DNA from: Acanthosepion pharaonis
Taxonomy: Eukaryota; Mollusca; Cephalopoda; Sepiida; Sepiidae
Assembly: GCA_903632075.3 (NCBI GenBank)
Contig: CAHIKZ030002090.1
Coordinates: forward strand, 4,345,001-4,409,000
Length of the DNA stretch: 64,000 nucleotides
Reading direction: 5' to 3'
Part shown: positions 10,660 through 22,354 of the stretch, one piece after another
Position numbering within the stretch: the first letter of the stretch is position 1
How the letters are laid out: every line of letters begins with the position of its first letter
Program-made: the position numbers and the translations under genes
The notes under the pieces: model-generated
Seen by the model: only the letters and a program-made list of their open reading frames with translations
The model's database searches: none
What the model was told of the DNA's origin: nothing

Positions 10660-11655
10660 CAGCTCTATTATGAATGACCGATTTTTCTTTTCATTTCTAT
10701 AATAAATACCGTACATCTGTTTTCTATAATAAATACCGGACATTTATTTTCATTTCTATGATTAATACTGGATTTTGATTTTAATTTTTATAGCTAATAT
10801 CGGATTTTTATTTTCATTTTTATAATGAATATCGATTTATCATTTTTATATTTGTAATTAAAACTGGATACTATTTCCGTTCTTATAATCAATACCGGCT
10901 TTTTATTTAAATTTCCATATGTAATACTTGATTATGATTTTTATTTGTAGAATCAAGAGAGGATTTTTATTTTCATTTTATAAATAATTCCGCATTTTTT
11001 TAATTATTCACGTATTTTAATTTCATTTCTATAATTAATACTTGCTCTTTCTTCATTTTTGTAATTAATACCGAGTGTTTTTATAATTAAAATCGGATAT
11101 GATTTTTATTTTCGTAAATAATACTGGATTTTTTTTCATTTTTATAATTAATACTGACATTCTGTTTATTTTTTTTATAATTAAGAGTGCAGTTTTATTT
11201 TCATTTTATAAGTAATCCGAGATTATTATTTTCATTTTTATAATTAATACCGATTTTTTTCTTTCATCTTTTAGACTTAATACTGGATATTACTTTCATT
11301 TGGATTTTTATTTTCAATTTTTTAATTAAAACCGGGTTTTTATTTTGATTTTTATAATTAATACCAGATTATTATTAATTCCGTTTCCATTTTCATAATT
11401 AATACAGCTTTTTAACGTTAATCTTTATAACTAATATCTGATTATCATTTTTATGGTTAATAACAAATTTTATTTATTTTTTTTATAATTAACACCGGAC
11501 TTTATTTTAATTTTTGCAATTAATACCAGATTATTTTCAGTTTTATAATTCCGCATTTTCATTCTCGATTTTATAATTAATGCCGGTCTTTTATATTTGA
11601 GCTTTATAAATAATACCGGGTTATTATTTTCATCTTTAAAATTAACATTCAGTTT
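10660..11655. repeat. Degenerate ~32-bp satellite, about 1 kb
   Basis: The repeated unit approximates ACCGGATTTTTATTTTC followed by ATTTTTATAATTAAT. More than twenty recognisable copies run head to tail with many indels. Copies carry ATAATTAATACC or close variants throughout. It does not encode protein. Confidence 0.85.
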
Positions 11656-11659
11656 TACG

Positions 11660-12415
11660 TCGGGATGGAAAAAGACTGAAAAAGACTCAAAATTAGGGAG
11701 GCTCTACGCATAACTACCGTTATTAGAAAAAGAAAAGGGAATGCCGGAAAATAAAATAATTTTGGCCAATCAAAACATTGATACAAAGAGACTTATGATA
11801 TTAGCCGAAACCAATGTTCGCACCAAAGTCCCAAAGCCTTGTCAAAAGGATATAAACTGACATCTCTTAGCTAGAAGAAAAGATGGCGAGAATGACAAAC
11901 AGAGAGGCCACCGCGGCGAAACCAGCCATGCATAACGAGTGTAGTAGTTAAGATGTCATCAGCTAATGTTTCTTCTGTCCTGTTTAGGGTCGACAAAACA
12001 CAGTAGATTAACACAGACTTAATTTCTAATATTACTACTGCCCCTATTATAGCATGACTTCAAAAACTAGCGCCTCCAGACTTTCCCTAATCATTCTAAC
12101 AATATTCATTCCATAAATGAACATTATTGTGAGACCGAATATCAAAGGATTCACTGATCACTCTAAAGAAAATAAATAAAAAATATTATGTTTTATACCG
12201 TTGAGACCCAGTTCATTTTATGCCCTATGTTTCCGATAAACATCACCAAGAATATCTACAACACCGATCCACACTGATGACCACACAACGCAGACACACA
12301 TAACCACATGACCTTCTGCAGTACGCCGATAGAAAAAGGCCTACAAAATGTTAATGGGATTGCTACATTAGGCAAGTGAAATGGGCTAAGATTCAAAGTG
12401 TTTTGTTACTAAGTT
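11660..12415. other. Unassigned sequence
   Basis: Base composition is less AT-biased than the flanking satellite, but I recognise no domain, RNA gene or shared repeat. Confidence 0.35.
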
Positions 12416-12419
12416 TTGT

Positions 12420-12690
12420 ATTTGTTGTAGCATACCTACGGACGATAATGGGTATATCCCCGTTCAAATAAATACAGTAGTAAATACCGTATGTTGCTCG
12501 GCAGTTGGAGATTCATTGTGGAATTCACTTGACTCTCTCCTAACAGTTGATTACTTTTCTACGCGCCGCTGGCGAATCTTATATGTGTTGTTCTTGTCCT
12601 AAGTATTATCGTTCGTTACCAACTTTCGCGTGATTATTCTATTCAGTAACTTTTCCAAGGTTACAACAGTATTAATGTCTTTTCTTCTAG
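12420..12690 (+). repeat. Unnamed interspersed repeat R, copy 1
   Basis: Shares ACGATAATGGGTATATCCCC, GCCGCTGGCGAAT and TTATCGTTCGTTACCAAC with an inverted copy at 23480-23715 and a more diverged direct copy at 36030-36250. No tRNA boxes or coding region were recognised. Confidence 0.75.
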
Positions 12691-12694
12691 TCCA

Positions 12695-13125
12695 ATTTAT
12701 TTCTAAGTCGGAAATTCAAAACTTTACAAAAGTAGTCCATGATGACAACCCTGAAGAAGATGGTTATTAACGTGTTTGCGTGCAACTCACATGCATTTTT
12801 GTGTTCATGTTTCTTGGTTCGAAACCCTAAGTAGCATTTCATTTTGGTTTGATTTTAAAACGGTTAACGTCTTACGAGATACGAATAAATGGCATAGCTT
12901 TATTTTCTTTAGCATTGTTAAATTTGATAATTTAGTCACATTTGAAAAAAAAACCCGCAACAAACAGAAAATGGTTCAACTGATGAGATATTAATAACAC
13001 CAATTTATATCATGCAGCACATGAGCAAAGTTTAAGTCGTCAATTGCTAAGTGTGCTATTAATAAACTTGGTTATTAATCTCGTGTTAGGCAATTTTTCT
13101 TCACCAAGTCTGTTTTGCTCCTTTA
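12695..13125. other. Unassigned sequence
   Basis: No recognised repeat or coding pattern. Confidence 0.3.
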
Positions 13126-13129
13126 TAAG

Positions 13130-13866
13130 GCTACTAGCAGCATGGCCCGGCGTTGCCAGTGCTTGATTCAAAAATCTTACGACTCATACAGCAATCGCTA
13201 TCACTTGACTTAAAATATTTTTGCCCTTCCTTGCCTTTAAAGGAGTGCCCTTTGCCGTGCTGATGTTGCTACATGCCTTACTTCTTGCCTATCTCATACT
13301 GTGAATTTTGTCTAAGCTCTATACGAAACATTAAATCTGTTACGAAAAAAGAACTAAACAAAATGAACACAAAACGATCAGCTTTAAAAAAAGGACTCGT
13401 AACTGGAAAAACCAAATGAAAAAAGAATGTTAACAACAAATACTTTTTCACACCCAACCCAGTTCTGCGGAATCAGAATCAACGTTGAGTTTAAGCAAGC
13501 GAATGAGCCAAATGGAGTAAAGTGCTATGCAGATATAAATTTTTCACACTTGTGACGAATGCAGCTATCGATTTTTTTGCATGCTAGCATGCTAGTTAAC
13601 ATTCGTGTCAGTCAGCTGTTGGTTCTCAAACTGGCCAATAAAATCTCCTTGCCTATTCGTGGCATCCAGCTATAGGCTCTCATTCTGGCCAGTAGTAAAT
13701 GGCCGCAAAGTACATGAAAACTGCCGTAGAAGCATGAACAAGTCGATTATTTCCACTATCGAGGGGAGTTGGGAAATGCAAAGTCGGTCTTGTCCTTCCC
13801 ACTAACTTGGAGCATGTGCATGTAAATTTTGGTGCAAATCCGTCGAAAATAGCGGCCGTGCATTCG

Positions 13867-13924
<58 letters not shown>

Positions 13925-13935
13925 CCTGCCTTTTA
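13130..13935 (+). repeat. Repeat U with CCCGGCGTTGCC head, ending in (AC)n
   Basis: Begins CTAGCAGCATGGCCCGGCG and ends in (AC)n at 13870-13921 followed by TTTTATAGATAGAG. A related unit at 43128-43560 starts with CTAGCAGTAGAGCCCGGCG and ends with (AC)n and GGGTTTTATAATAAGTA. This head is widespread in animal genomes, but I cannot assign it to a transposon class. Confidence 0.65.
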
Positions 13936-14149
13936 TAGATAGAGATTATTTGCCAGTGTATTGAATATTGTTGTCATATCTTGTCTGGTGTTTCTTCTAT
14001 TTAGCTAGATATTTTGGCGAACGCTTCCTGCCTTCCATCAGAATGGCTGATGCCCAAAACTCTACGAGAGTGCCTCGTTGCGCCTGCTTGGTCTCACGCT
14101 GTCCGTTGATATGAGACTCAACAGCTTCATCTACCGCAAGGAAAGTTGA

Positions 14150-14775
14150 TTCTCTGTATCGTGCCAAAAAGTTTTTTTTTGTCTGGGTCCATCCTTCAAA
14201 TCTATAAATCAACCATCCGTACTTTCATGAAATATTGCTATCAAATATGGTCTGGTGCCCTCGCTGTAAGTCTTGAGGTCCTCGACAAAATCCTGAGACG
14301 GTTATGCAAAGTGATAGGTCCTGATCTGGTATCTAGTCTACAATCCCTTTCTCAAAAACGTGCCGTGGCTTCCCTCTGTCTCTTCTATAAGTATTTTCAC
14401 AGCAACTGTTCCGACAAGCTACTTTCGCTGGTTCCCAGACTGTATAAATTTAAGGAGGCTACTAGGTTGGCATCTCGGTCCCACCCTTTCACTTTGGAAA
14501 TGGTTAAATATAACTGTCTCTTCTACTCAAATAGCTTCTTCTCTTGCACTTCCCGTCTGTGTAACTCCCTTCCTCTTGCTTGCTTCTTTGATAACTATAA
14601 TCTTCAAATATTCAAGTGTAATGTCCATCGACATCTTCTGATACTTTGATCTTGTTTCCCGTCCTTCTCTTTATCCTCTCCCCAAACACGCCTCTTTACT
14701 CTTGTTCTCTACCCTCTGTAACCCCATGGGTGCTAGTGGCACTCCCGCCTTGCTAGGGATAAAATGTCCCCCACC
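14150..14775 (+). mobile_element. LINE-alpha RT C-terminal region, best-preserved copy
   Basis: An uninterrupted frame from 14146 to 14649 encodes the C-terminal part of a non-LTR reverse transcriptase ORF. The order is IYKSTIRTFMKYCYQIWSGA, LDKILRRLCKVIGPDLVS, SLSQKRAVASLCLFYKYF, LVPRLYKFKEATRLASRSH, PFTLEMV, FYSNSFFSCTSRLCNSLP and YNLQIFKCNVHRHLL. It is preceded by no RT catalytic YxDD block, so it is 5' truncated. The 3' end has CTAGTGGCACTCCCGCCTTG. It belongs to the Jockey/CR1-like set of tails. It is a dead retrocopy, with an open frame by recency or chance. Confidence 0.85.
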
Positions 14776-14784
14776 CAAAAAGGA

Positions 14785-15092
14785 ATATGCATTGTTATTG
14801 GCCGTGCATATCGGCTTCCCCAGCGCCGTAACCAATTTCATGAGTCTTTTCTATAAATAACTATATGCCAATTGTCCTACCTTCTGATAGATTCTTCTCT
14901 CTCATTTCTCACCTGTGGAAGCCCCTTCCAGCTACTTGCTATCCTATCCGCCACGATCTTTAAAAATTAAATGCAGCGTCCATCCTCTTATGCTTCCTGT
15001 TCTTTTTTATTTGTTCCTTTCTCCCTAATTATCAGTTTCATTCACTCTTGCCTAGTAGTGGCTTTATCGACTTGCTTGATAAAAAAACTAAG
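14785..15092 (+). mobile_element. LINE-alpha 3' fragment, second tandem copy
   Basis: Translation fragments match FYR-like residues, ISHLWKPLPATCYP and a 3' end TAGTAGTGGCTTTATCGACT followed by TGCTTGATAAAAAAA. It follows the previous copy directly. It carries many frameshifts. Confidence 0.65.
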
Positions 15093-15850
15093 ATTTGGTA
15101 CTTCAAAGGGAATTTTATAAAAGTCATAAACAAACAACTGTAAGTTTTAGATCACATAAGGAAAGAATGTGTTATAGAGGAATATATGCGGCACTTGAGT
15201 TTAAACATAGATCGCCAGTGAGTAAACACAGGCGATCCCATCATTGAATTAAGTGGATCACGTGACCATGGCAGAAACGCATAAGTAGGACGTTGCGTAA
15301 CGTCTAAATGATCGCTATTTCTATTCTATCCTCTAATGCTATTTGGATCACTATTTCTACTCTATCCCCTGTTACTATACGGAACGCTATTCTCTATTCT
15401 ATTCACTATACAATTTCCCTATTCAGATCGCTATACAGATTACTATTCGAGCGAGTATTATCGAGCAAGTACTATTAGTGTGACTGTTATTCGAAGGCGT
15501 CTGACACCAGTATTGTTCAACGGCGTTACTATAGTTGTATCTGCGATTACAAAATCTGTACTACAACGAGCATTACAAAAGTGACAACGGGTATTCGTTG
15601 GCATCACAAAAGGGTCAAACGAGTGTCCGTTGATATCACAAAAGAATGTTTAAGGAATTTAACACTCAGAGGATAGCTCTACAGTAAGGGAAACATAGAA
15701 AGAAAAAAAAGCAAGTAACTAGAAAAGTTTCAGCAAAAGGATAGCGAGATGGTAAAAGTAACGGTTAAAATAACCGTTTCCTTTCTGGAAACTTTCAATG
15801 ATTGAAAATTTAACGTCATTTTCAGTTGAAATTTCTAATATCTTTCTCTT
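15093..15850. other. Unassigned; short direct repeats
   Basis: TTCGTTGGCATCACAAAAG and CCGTTGATATCACAAAAG are neighbours at about 15594 and 15630. GATCGCTATTTCTATTCTAT-like blocks also recur at 15310-15440. It may be part of a decayed LTR, but there is no supporting primer site or partner. Confidence 0.3.
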
Positions 15851-15854
15851 AAAC

Positions 15855-16290
15855 ACTTTTTCATCGTCCTGGGTATGACGATAAACTAGATCCGGCAGCA
15901 AGGTCTCTGATCGAGGGATTTAGAGGAACGGGGAACCACCTCTTAACCGCTGGTGTTCCAAGGTTCACCCTGACCCGAGGTCATAGCACCTGTTAGGTTC
16001 CCAGCTATGGCCAAATAGTTAACCCCCAAAGTGAGGTCTAAACACTATGAAAGTGTAGAAATTCTTTTTATATAGTGAACGTGCTCGCAATACATTTTCA
16101 TAGAAAAAATTAGCAGAAATACGTTTTTCGTAAGGAAAAAAATACCAGCAATACATTTGCGTAAGGAAAAAAAATATTACCTACAATACATTTTTGTAAA
16201 AGAAATTAGTAATGGTTCCGAGAAAATTAAATTTCAGTGTTAAATGACCCATAAGATGTTGATATGCCGTTAAAAAAACCATAAACTTTT
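15855..16290 (+). repeat. Interspersed repeat S, copy 1
   Basis: Shares GGTATGACGATAAACTAGAT, CGGCAGCAAGG, AACCACCTCTTAA and CAGCTATGGCCAAATAGTTA with 17885-18240, and the reverse complement with 51045-51375. The 3' half has repeated 'accagcaatacattt' blocks and ends GTTGATATGCCGTTAAAA. No RNA polymerase III boxes were recognised. Confidence 0.8.
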
Positions 16291-16595
16291 TGTCAGGAAA
16301 ATAGGTTTTTCGTATTCATTGTTATTTCGCTTTCTAGCAATAAAAGAAGTTTCCTTCCTAACCTTTTGTTTAAAGTAATGTGCAAAGTTAACATCTTTAT
16401 TATGTCATTTTTTGTTTTAGCTACATGTGCTATCCATTTTAGTTGTTGATGCTGTTGGAAGTTTTAAAATGGTGGGCTTTCTCTTATTTTGTACAGTTCT
16501 TTGTAAGTTTGTAGCATCAGTCTTTGATATTTGATGAAGGATAAGAATCTACAGGATTCATTCGCTTGGAGCCATTTTAATAATTTCTCTGAGAA

Positions 16596-16680
16596 ATGCA
16601 TGTCATCCAAAAGCGAGGCATGCCATCCAAAGGCGAGGAATGCCATCAAAAAACGAGGAATGCCATCCAAAGACAATGCT
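16596..16680. repeat. 20-bp minisatellite, about 4 units
   Basis: Unit approximates AGGAATGCCATCCAAAGGCG. Four neighbouring units differ at a few positions. Confidence 0.85.
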
Positions 16681-16804
16681 ATCCTCAAGTTTTTAGGTTA
16701 ATGTTTTGGTTTTGTAGGATCGTGTGGTGTTGGGTGAAACTATCCTTACCACAGCTTATTCTATGTTCAATTTCGCTGCTACTTCAGCTTGTTATCTACA
16801 ATGA

Positions 16805-16970
16805 AAAATATCTTCACCGTATAAATTTCATTTCACAATGATATCTATGTAGTAAAACAGGTGCTACTTTGGCTTATTGTCGTTTCCTTGTAGATAACAA
16901 GCCAAAGCAGTACCATGTTTTACTATGATGATATCATTCCAAATTAAAATTTGTACAGTGTAGATATTTT
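16805..16970. repeat. Foldback element, ~75-bp arms
   Basis: The left arm (AAATATCTTCACCGTATAAA through AGTAAAACAGGTGCTACTTT) pairs with the right arm (GCCAAAGCAGTACCATGTTT through CAGTGTAGATATTTT) around a short centre at about 16881-16891. A partial extra arm with ATATCATTCCAAAAAAATTG and GTGTAGATATTTTTCC lies at 17510-17580. Confidence 0.75.
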
Positions 16971-17049
16971 AGACAATGTGCATGCTGTTTATTGCTAGAA
17001 TATAAATAAAAGAATTTTTGTTTAATATTTTAATTACATTTTCGTTATG

Positions 17050-17050
<1 letters not shown>

Positions 17051-17102
<52 letters not shown>
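17051..17102. repeat. (AT)n microsatellite at a LINE 3' end
   Basis: AT tract abutting the 3' terminus of the minus-strand LINE-alpha copy. Confidence 0.95.
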
Positions 17103-17104
<2 letters not shown>

Positions 17105-17500
17105 CATTTCACCTCAAGCAAGGCTGGAAGCCACTAGCACGCAAGGGGTTATATAGGATTTGGAGCGAGAGCAGGTAGGAGTGATAGAGGAAAGAATGAA
17201 GTATAGGAGAGTGGATAGATCAAGGCAACTGGAGATGTCGATTGACATTACACTTGAATAGTTGGAGATTATAGCTATCAGGGAAACAGGAAAAGAGAAG
17301 GGAGTTCCACAGACGAGAGGTGCGAGATGTGAAGCTATTGGAGTTGAAGACACGGTCACATTTAGGAGTTTCAACAGTGAAATGGTGACAGTGGGATGCC
17401 AGCCCCGTAGGGCGCTTGAATTCAGGAAGTCTGGGAACCAGCGAAAGCAGCTCATCAGAGCAATTACCATGAAAGTATTTGTAAATATATAGGTTATAAT
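17102..17500 (-). mobile_element. LINE-alpha 3' fragment
   Basis: The minus-strand translation reads CFRWFPDFLNSSALRGWHP in one frame. In the RT frame it gives the LVP-DFLNF, RSHHFTVETPKCD and YNLQLFKCNVNRHL equivalents. The 3' terminus is CACCTCAAGCAAGGC on the plus strand, the complement of the family's 3' end. The tail is followed by (AT)n. Frameshifted and non-functional. Confidence 0.8.
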
Positions 17501-17779
17501 ATGTTTTGCTGGGTAGATATCATTCCAAAAAAATTGTACGGTGTAGATATTTTTCCCTTGCAGATAGTAAGCCAAATTAGCGCCTCAATTTCTTTATCTT
17601 CTGTACTAAATTTGTTATGACTCATGCATATACTGCAGTATTTGAAGTATTTAATAATTGAGCATTCTGTATCTTTAAGATGGAATCAGGATATGTAGCA
17701 TCAGTCATTTATTTTGATATGTACCACAAAGCAAAAAAAGAAATCAAAAAGAAGATATTACTGATAGCAAAAAAAGGGG

Positions 17780-17852
17780 AGGAAGCTGTGGATAACCATG
17801 ATCATCCATGTCCTGAAGCGACACCACTCAGAAAGGGAGAGAGAGAGTAGCC
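17780..17852 (+). mobile_element. LINE-beta 3' terminal fragment
   Basis: GTGGATAACCATGATCATCC is followed by ATGTCCTGAAGCGACACCAC, the LINE-beta C-terminal and 3' block also seen at 19676, 23764 and 46690. Confidence 0.6.
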
Positions 17853-17884
17853 GGGAAAGACTCCGTCGATTGCATACTTATTCA

Positions 17885-18245
17885 TAATAGTCCTCGTCTT
17901 GGGTAAGACGTTAAAGTACATCCTCGTCTTGGGTAAGACGATAAACTACATCCAACAGCAAGGCCTCAGGAGGTTTTGAGGAACGTGGAACCACCTCTTA
18001 ATTGCTGGTGTTCCAGACCCAAGGTGGTAGCACCTGTTAGGGTCCCAGCTATGGGCAAATAGTTAACTCTTACCAGTAATACTTTATTGAAAATAAATTA
18101 TTACCAGCAATACAATTTTGAAGAAAAAATATTACCAGAAACAGATTTTAGACAAAATAAAATATTACCAGCAATAAAAAATGTTGTCGGCATTAAATAA
18201 TCCATTGAGGTTGATATGCCGTAAAACAAAATAAACTAAACCAAT
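17885..18245 (+). repeat. Interspersed repeat S, copy 2
   Basis: The opening TCGTCTTGGGTAAGACG is itself duplicated (17895 and 17925). It continues with GATAAACTACATCCAACAGC, AACCACCTCTTAATTGCTGG and CAGCTATGGGCAAATAGTTA, and ends GTTGATATGCCGTAAAA. Confidence 0.8.
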
Positions 18246-18259
18246 CATAATAGTCTCCA

Positions 18260-19065
18260 AAAAAATTACCTGTGTATAGTGTGACCGCCTATTTTTTGCG
18301 TAAAAAAAAACTGATCGCATTATACTTGATTATCTATGGCATATTTCTGGTTGTACTCGACAAAAAAAAAAAAAAAAAAAAATTAACCCAAATGGGATTA
18401 TTTTTAGCTTAAAAAGAGAATATCAGCAAGAATGGGTGTCGGAAAACTAAGTCAGCAATATTCAGTTGAGAATATTTTGCTGTCTCGCCATTAAAGTCGC
18501 CATCATTATCTGCTATTGTTGCAATGGAAGGACGACGGTGGCTATCTTTATGATAACAGCTTTCGTAACAACGGCCGTCGTCTTCCTGGCGCCTTGTCTG
18601 CGTGCGTGCATTTACGCATGCGTGAGAAACGGAAAGTGGAGAACTGACGGCATTTCTGTTTATCTGCGCAGCATGATGCAGCCAGCGCATGCGTCGTTGA
18701 ACGTTGTAACGCGTGAAAACTTTTTTTCTTCCTGTGTTTATTTTTCTTTTACGTTTTGAAGGATTTTTTTCGCTATGCTTTCTACAAGTACGCGTTATCA
18801 TTTTGATAATCAGTGCCAGTACCCGTGGAAAATTGTTAATTTTCAAGATAGTATAATTATTTTAATATGTATTATTAGAAACTAGAAGTGTCTTGGGGTT
18901 TTAAAAAAATGCAGACCAGGTTGCTTCCTCTAAAAGGGATAGTTATCAAGTTACTTTTCTTGACTACTCCACTAGTGCATTGAGTTCGATGCTCACAGCG
19001 TGTATAATCTTGGGACAGGCTTAGTTCATTAAATAGCTGGCCTACTTCAGGGCTGTAGCAGGTTA
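18260..19065. other. Unassigned sequence
   Basis: Contains an A-run at 18361-18380. Two overlapping frames on opposite strands at about 18409-18846 show no recognisable domain. The stretch 18530-18720 is less AT-rich than its surroundings. Confidence 0.35.
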
Positions 19066-19189
19066 GTGTTCCCTACTGGTGGTAGAGGTCAGGGTTGAAG
19101 AGCATGCAAAAGCCCAGTTTACGAATGCTGTTATTATTATTATTATTATTAGGAAAATATTGGGAATAATTTAACGGGTGTCGATAAAT

Positions 19190-20160
19190 GAGACACCGAA
19201 ACCCGAAGGTGCACTGGAATAGTAAAAGACGCCTTCCAAAAGCTAAGCAAAGTATTAGGAAACGCGAAAAATTCGATAGAAACAAAGAAAAGGAAGCTTA
19301 ACTTTTAGCATCAATCCTCTTATATGTTTAGCGAATGCTGGGCAATTTCTTGGCAAATGAAGTCTTGAAGCAACAGCAGAGATGCCGTTCTAAAGTATGT
19401 TGCCGAGAATACAATGGACAAAATATTTAGACGGCAAGTAAAATTTAAGGAACATGGATATAAGATGAACACTTATGAGAAAGAAGAAATTAATATTTCT
19501 GGGATACATGAAAAAGAAGTTTTGGGACATTTGACGCTAACATGACATATTGAAGGCAATAGCGGCAGGGGAAAGCTGTGAGTAAACTACCTAACACAAG
19601 ATTTTTTAAATGGACGGCATTGATTGGAAGGCATAATAAATAACAAACGTTGCTAAGCGGTACAAGAAGGATAGGAAGTTGTGGAGAGCCATGATCGTTT
19701 TAAAGGGACACAGCGCATAGAATTAGAAGTGCATGCTGGACAAGTTCTTCACAAAGGAAGAATAAACTGAAGAGACAGACATCTCTTATAAAGCTGATGC
19801 TTCCTAAAAAGCTTAATTTTATAAAACAATTATCAGGAAAGAAAGCACGTAGAATCTAACACCCACAGGACATATTGAAGGCAAGTGAAACAGTGAAAAA
19901 CCTTCACCTAACGAGTTCGTGTAAGTTGATGCCAGAACAAGAGAAAAGTGGGTTGGTAAGTAGACAAATGTTAATTAGAGCAACAAAACAGGATGTTGTG
20001 GAAAGCCATGACCGCCCACTGAAGATAAACAGCAGATAAAAGAAGAAAATTGTTTCCCACTTACAGAAAAGCGCAATAAGATTATTCTCCTTACCCCCAT
20101 AGGAACTTGTGTTTTCCGAAGCTAAACTCAATGATAACCATAGGAGTTACCTTCCCTGTC
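19190..20160 (+). mobile_element. LINE-beta RT C-terminal relics (two fragments)
   Basis: Fragments in several frames resemble the C-terminal part of a non-LTR RT: ETPKPEGALE, RMLGNFLANEVLKQQQR, FLGYMKKKFWDI-like and GHIEGNSGRGKL-like peptides. LWRAMIV is at 19676-19700. A second shorter fragment with GHIEGK-like and CGKP-like peptides covers 19770-20060. Stop codons and frameshifts are frequent. An (ATT)n run lies just upstream at 19130-19150. Confidence 0.55.
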
Positions 20161-20539
20161 TAAACGGAAAGTAATCCAATAATGTTGTGAATCCGATATT
20201 CACGTTGGCATCAGCTCAGTACTCGGTGTTAATTTTCAGGGAAAGATCAATTTCAGGTATTTTAATTTTCAAATCAAACCAGCAGGCCTATATATCTTAT
20301 AAATCTGGAGCAGCACAATCTTCATTCCACCATTTCCCTCTATTTCACTTTTTGTTGCACCAAACTGGGCTTATGAAAACAACTAGTAAAAGTAGAAATA
20401 GCTTAAAATCGACGAAATCTATTCTTGAAGCCAAATGACGTTTTTGAAGCTGTTAGGTTGATGCAAAAATCCTCAGCGTTATCGATGTTAATGACTTTTT
20501 AAAAGTGTCTTTGAAGTATACTCAAAACACGCAACTAAT

Positions 20540-20790
20540 CAACGGACGTGAAGGCAGCGTAATGTGGAATCAGCGAACCGAGTTCAAATCCGGGCCAAGT
20601 CACTTGCGTTCATTTTCGCATCAAATGCCGTTTGGAAAGACATGACACCCCATCTTTTCTACACCATACCAGCAATGGGTAAAATATCAGTTTAGAATAG
20701 CTCGTCTACCACTCGGGTGGCAACCAGACCAGGCGGACAACTCCGAATTCAAAACCGTGAAAAAGATGGGAAATTACTCTACTAACTTTC
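20540..20790 (+). repeat. tRNA-like SINE relic
   Basis: AAGGCAGCGTAATGTGGAAT is followed by CCGAGTTCAAATCCGGGCC, which contains a B-box-like GAGTTCAAATCCGG. The A box is weak. The 3' part (CCAGACCAGGCGGACAACTC) resembles the tail at 60190-60220. Confidence 0.5.
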
Positions 20791-20835
20791 ACAAGATGCC
20801 ATGACAATTCAGAGATCATATACAAAAAGTAATTA

Positions 20836-21565
20836 TCACCTATGTCCAGAAATAAAGGAATCTGTGGAGAGCTATGATCACCTATGTCTGGAAATAAAGG
20901 AATCTGTGGAGAGCTATGATCGCCTATGTCCAGAAATAAAGGAGTCTGTGGAGAGCTATGATCGCCTATGTCCAGAAATAAAGGAATCTGTGGAGAGCCA
21001 TGATCGCCTATGTCCAGAAATAAAGGAATCTGTGGAGAGCCATGATCGCCTATGTCCAGAAATAAAGGAATCTGTGGAGAGCCATGATCGCCTATGTCCA
21101 GAAATAAAGGAATCTGTGGAGAGCCATGATCGCCTATGTCCTAAAATAAAAGAATCTGTGGAGAGCCACGAATGTCCAGAAATAAAGGAATCTGTGGAGA
21201 CCCATGATCGCCTATGTCCAGAAATAAAGGAATCTGTGGAGAGCCACGATCGCTCATGTCCAGAAATAAAGGAATCTGTGGAGAGCCACGATCGCCATGT
21301 CCAGAAATAAAGGAATCTGTGGAGAGCCACGATCGCCTATGTCCAGAAATAAAGGAATCTGTGGAGAGCCATGATCGCCTATGTCCCCAAAAATAAAAGA
21401 ATCTGAGGAAACCATGATCACGTATGCCCTGAAAATAAGGACTCTGAGGAAAGTTATGATCGCCTACGGCCTAAAATGAAGGGATCTGTAGAGAACCATG
21501 ATCGTTTGTGTCGTAAAATAAAGGAATCTGTGGCGAGCCATAATATATATGTCCTGAAATAAAAA
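20836..21565 (+). repeat. 42-bp minisatellite, 17 units, grown from LINE-beta coding sequence
   Basis: The repeat GGAATCTGTGGAGAGCCATG then ATCGCCTATGTCCAGAAATAAA recurs at 20857, 20899, 20941, 20983, 21025, 21067, 21109, 21151, 21187, 21229, 21271, 21312, 21354, 21399, 21439, 21481 and 21523. One 6-bp deletion and one 1-bp deletion interrupt the register. Because 42 is a multiple of three it stays open as a 14-residue repeat, PEIKESVESHDRLC, from 20801 to 21310. The unit contains GTGGAGAGCCATGAT, the LINE-beta 3' coding block that encodes LWRAM elsewhere but is read here in another frame. It is a satellite, not a protein gene. Confidence 0.9.
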
Positions 21566-21569
21566 AAAA

Positions 21570-22350
21570 TAACTGATAATCTCCAAATTTATTTAAAGTA
21601 CCAATCAAATTAAAGCCGGATCCTGCTTTAAGACGGAACGTTAAAAAATGTGACTAACCTATCAATAAATGATTTTTGTGAAAAATAGGCTGAAAACCTT
21701 TGTACCAATTATCTGAGCGGAACTCCATCTCTGACAATGAAATATGAAAGGAATCAGGACGTGCCAACCCTATATTCGGGGTGGGGTAGGTCTTAGCTGG
21801 GAAGGTTTGAACTCGTGGAACCGTGAACTGGAGTTCAACTGCACATTTATCATAGAATTAGAAACAGTATCGAGAGGCTAGAAATATTTTATCTGTGGGA
21901 AAAGAGTTGCAGGTTGAAAAATAATTCATCACCTACAGGACCTTGTTAACGCTTTTGAAATCTTCCATAGCTCAAGTAGAAGTTTTATAGTCGTACCATT
22001 GCTAGAAACACCGGGAAAATGGTCAGTTCTTCGGTACCCCACCCTAGAAAGTATCTAAATCTTCCACACATGTTTTGTTTCTACAAGAGTCAGATCAGAT
22101 CAAAAGTATTACTACCGGAGCCGCCCGATACTCACCAACCTGAGTTTAAAAACGTTTAATAACGCCTTGTAAGTGATGAATTAAAAATTAATGAAAAAAA
22201 AATGAATTAAAATAAATAAATTGAGAGAAGGGGTTAAAGAAAGATAACTGCGTATTCGAAGTCTGAATATTATCATTGATAACTCTCTCCTCCAATTTGC
22301 AAACTATATTCTTAATACTTGATATAATACAAAAATATCAAAATGATAAA
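21570..22350. other. Unassigned sequence
   Basis: No recognised element. TGGAGTTCAACTGCAC at about 21830 is a weak B-box-like match without an A box. Confidence 0.3.
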
Positions 22351-22354
22351 ATCG

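Noticed and set aside
12742..12770. CTGAAGA match as a hammerhead core
   Set aside because: No GAAA block or pairing helices at suitable distance.
12982..13010. CTGATGAG match as a hammerhead core
   Set aside because: No GAA block, stem II or stem I partner follows.
18409..18846. Host gene candidate on either strand
   Set aside because: Frames on both strands overlap, with no domain, splice context or codon bias visible.
20801..21310. 169-codon frame with 14-residue repeats as a repeat-protein gene
   Set aside because: The repeat is a DNA minisatellite derived from a LINE 3' region, the opposite strand is also open, and later units shift frame.
20836..21565. CRISPR-like array
   Set aside because: Units are contiguous without unique spacers, and the DNA is eukaryotic.
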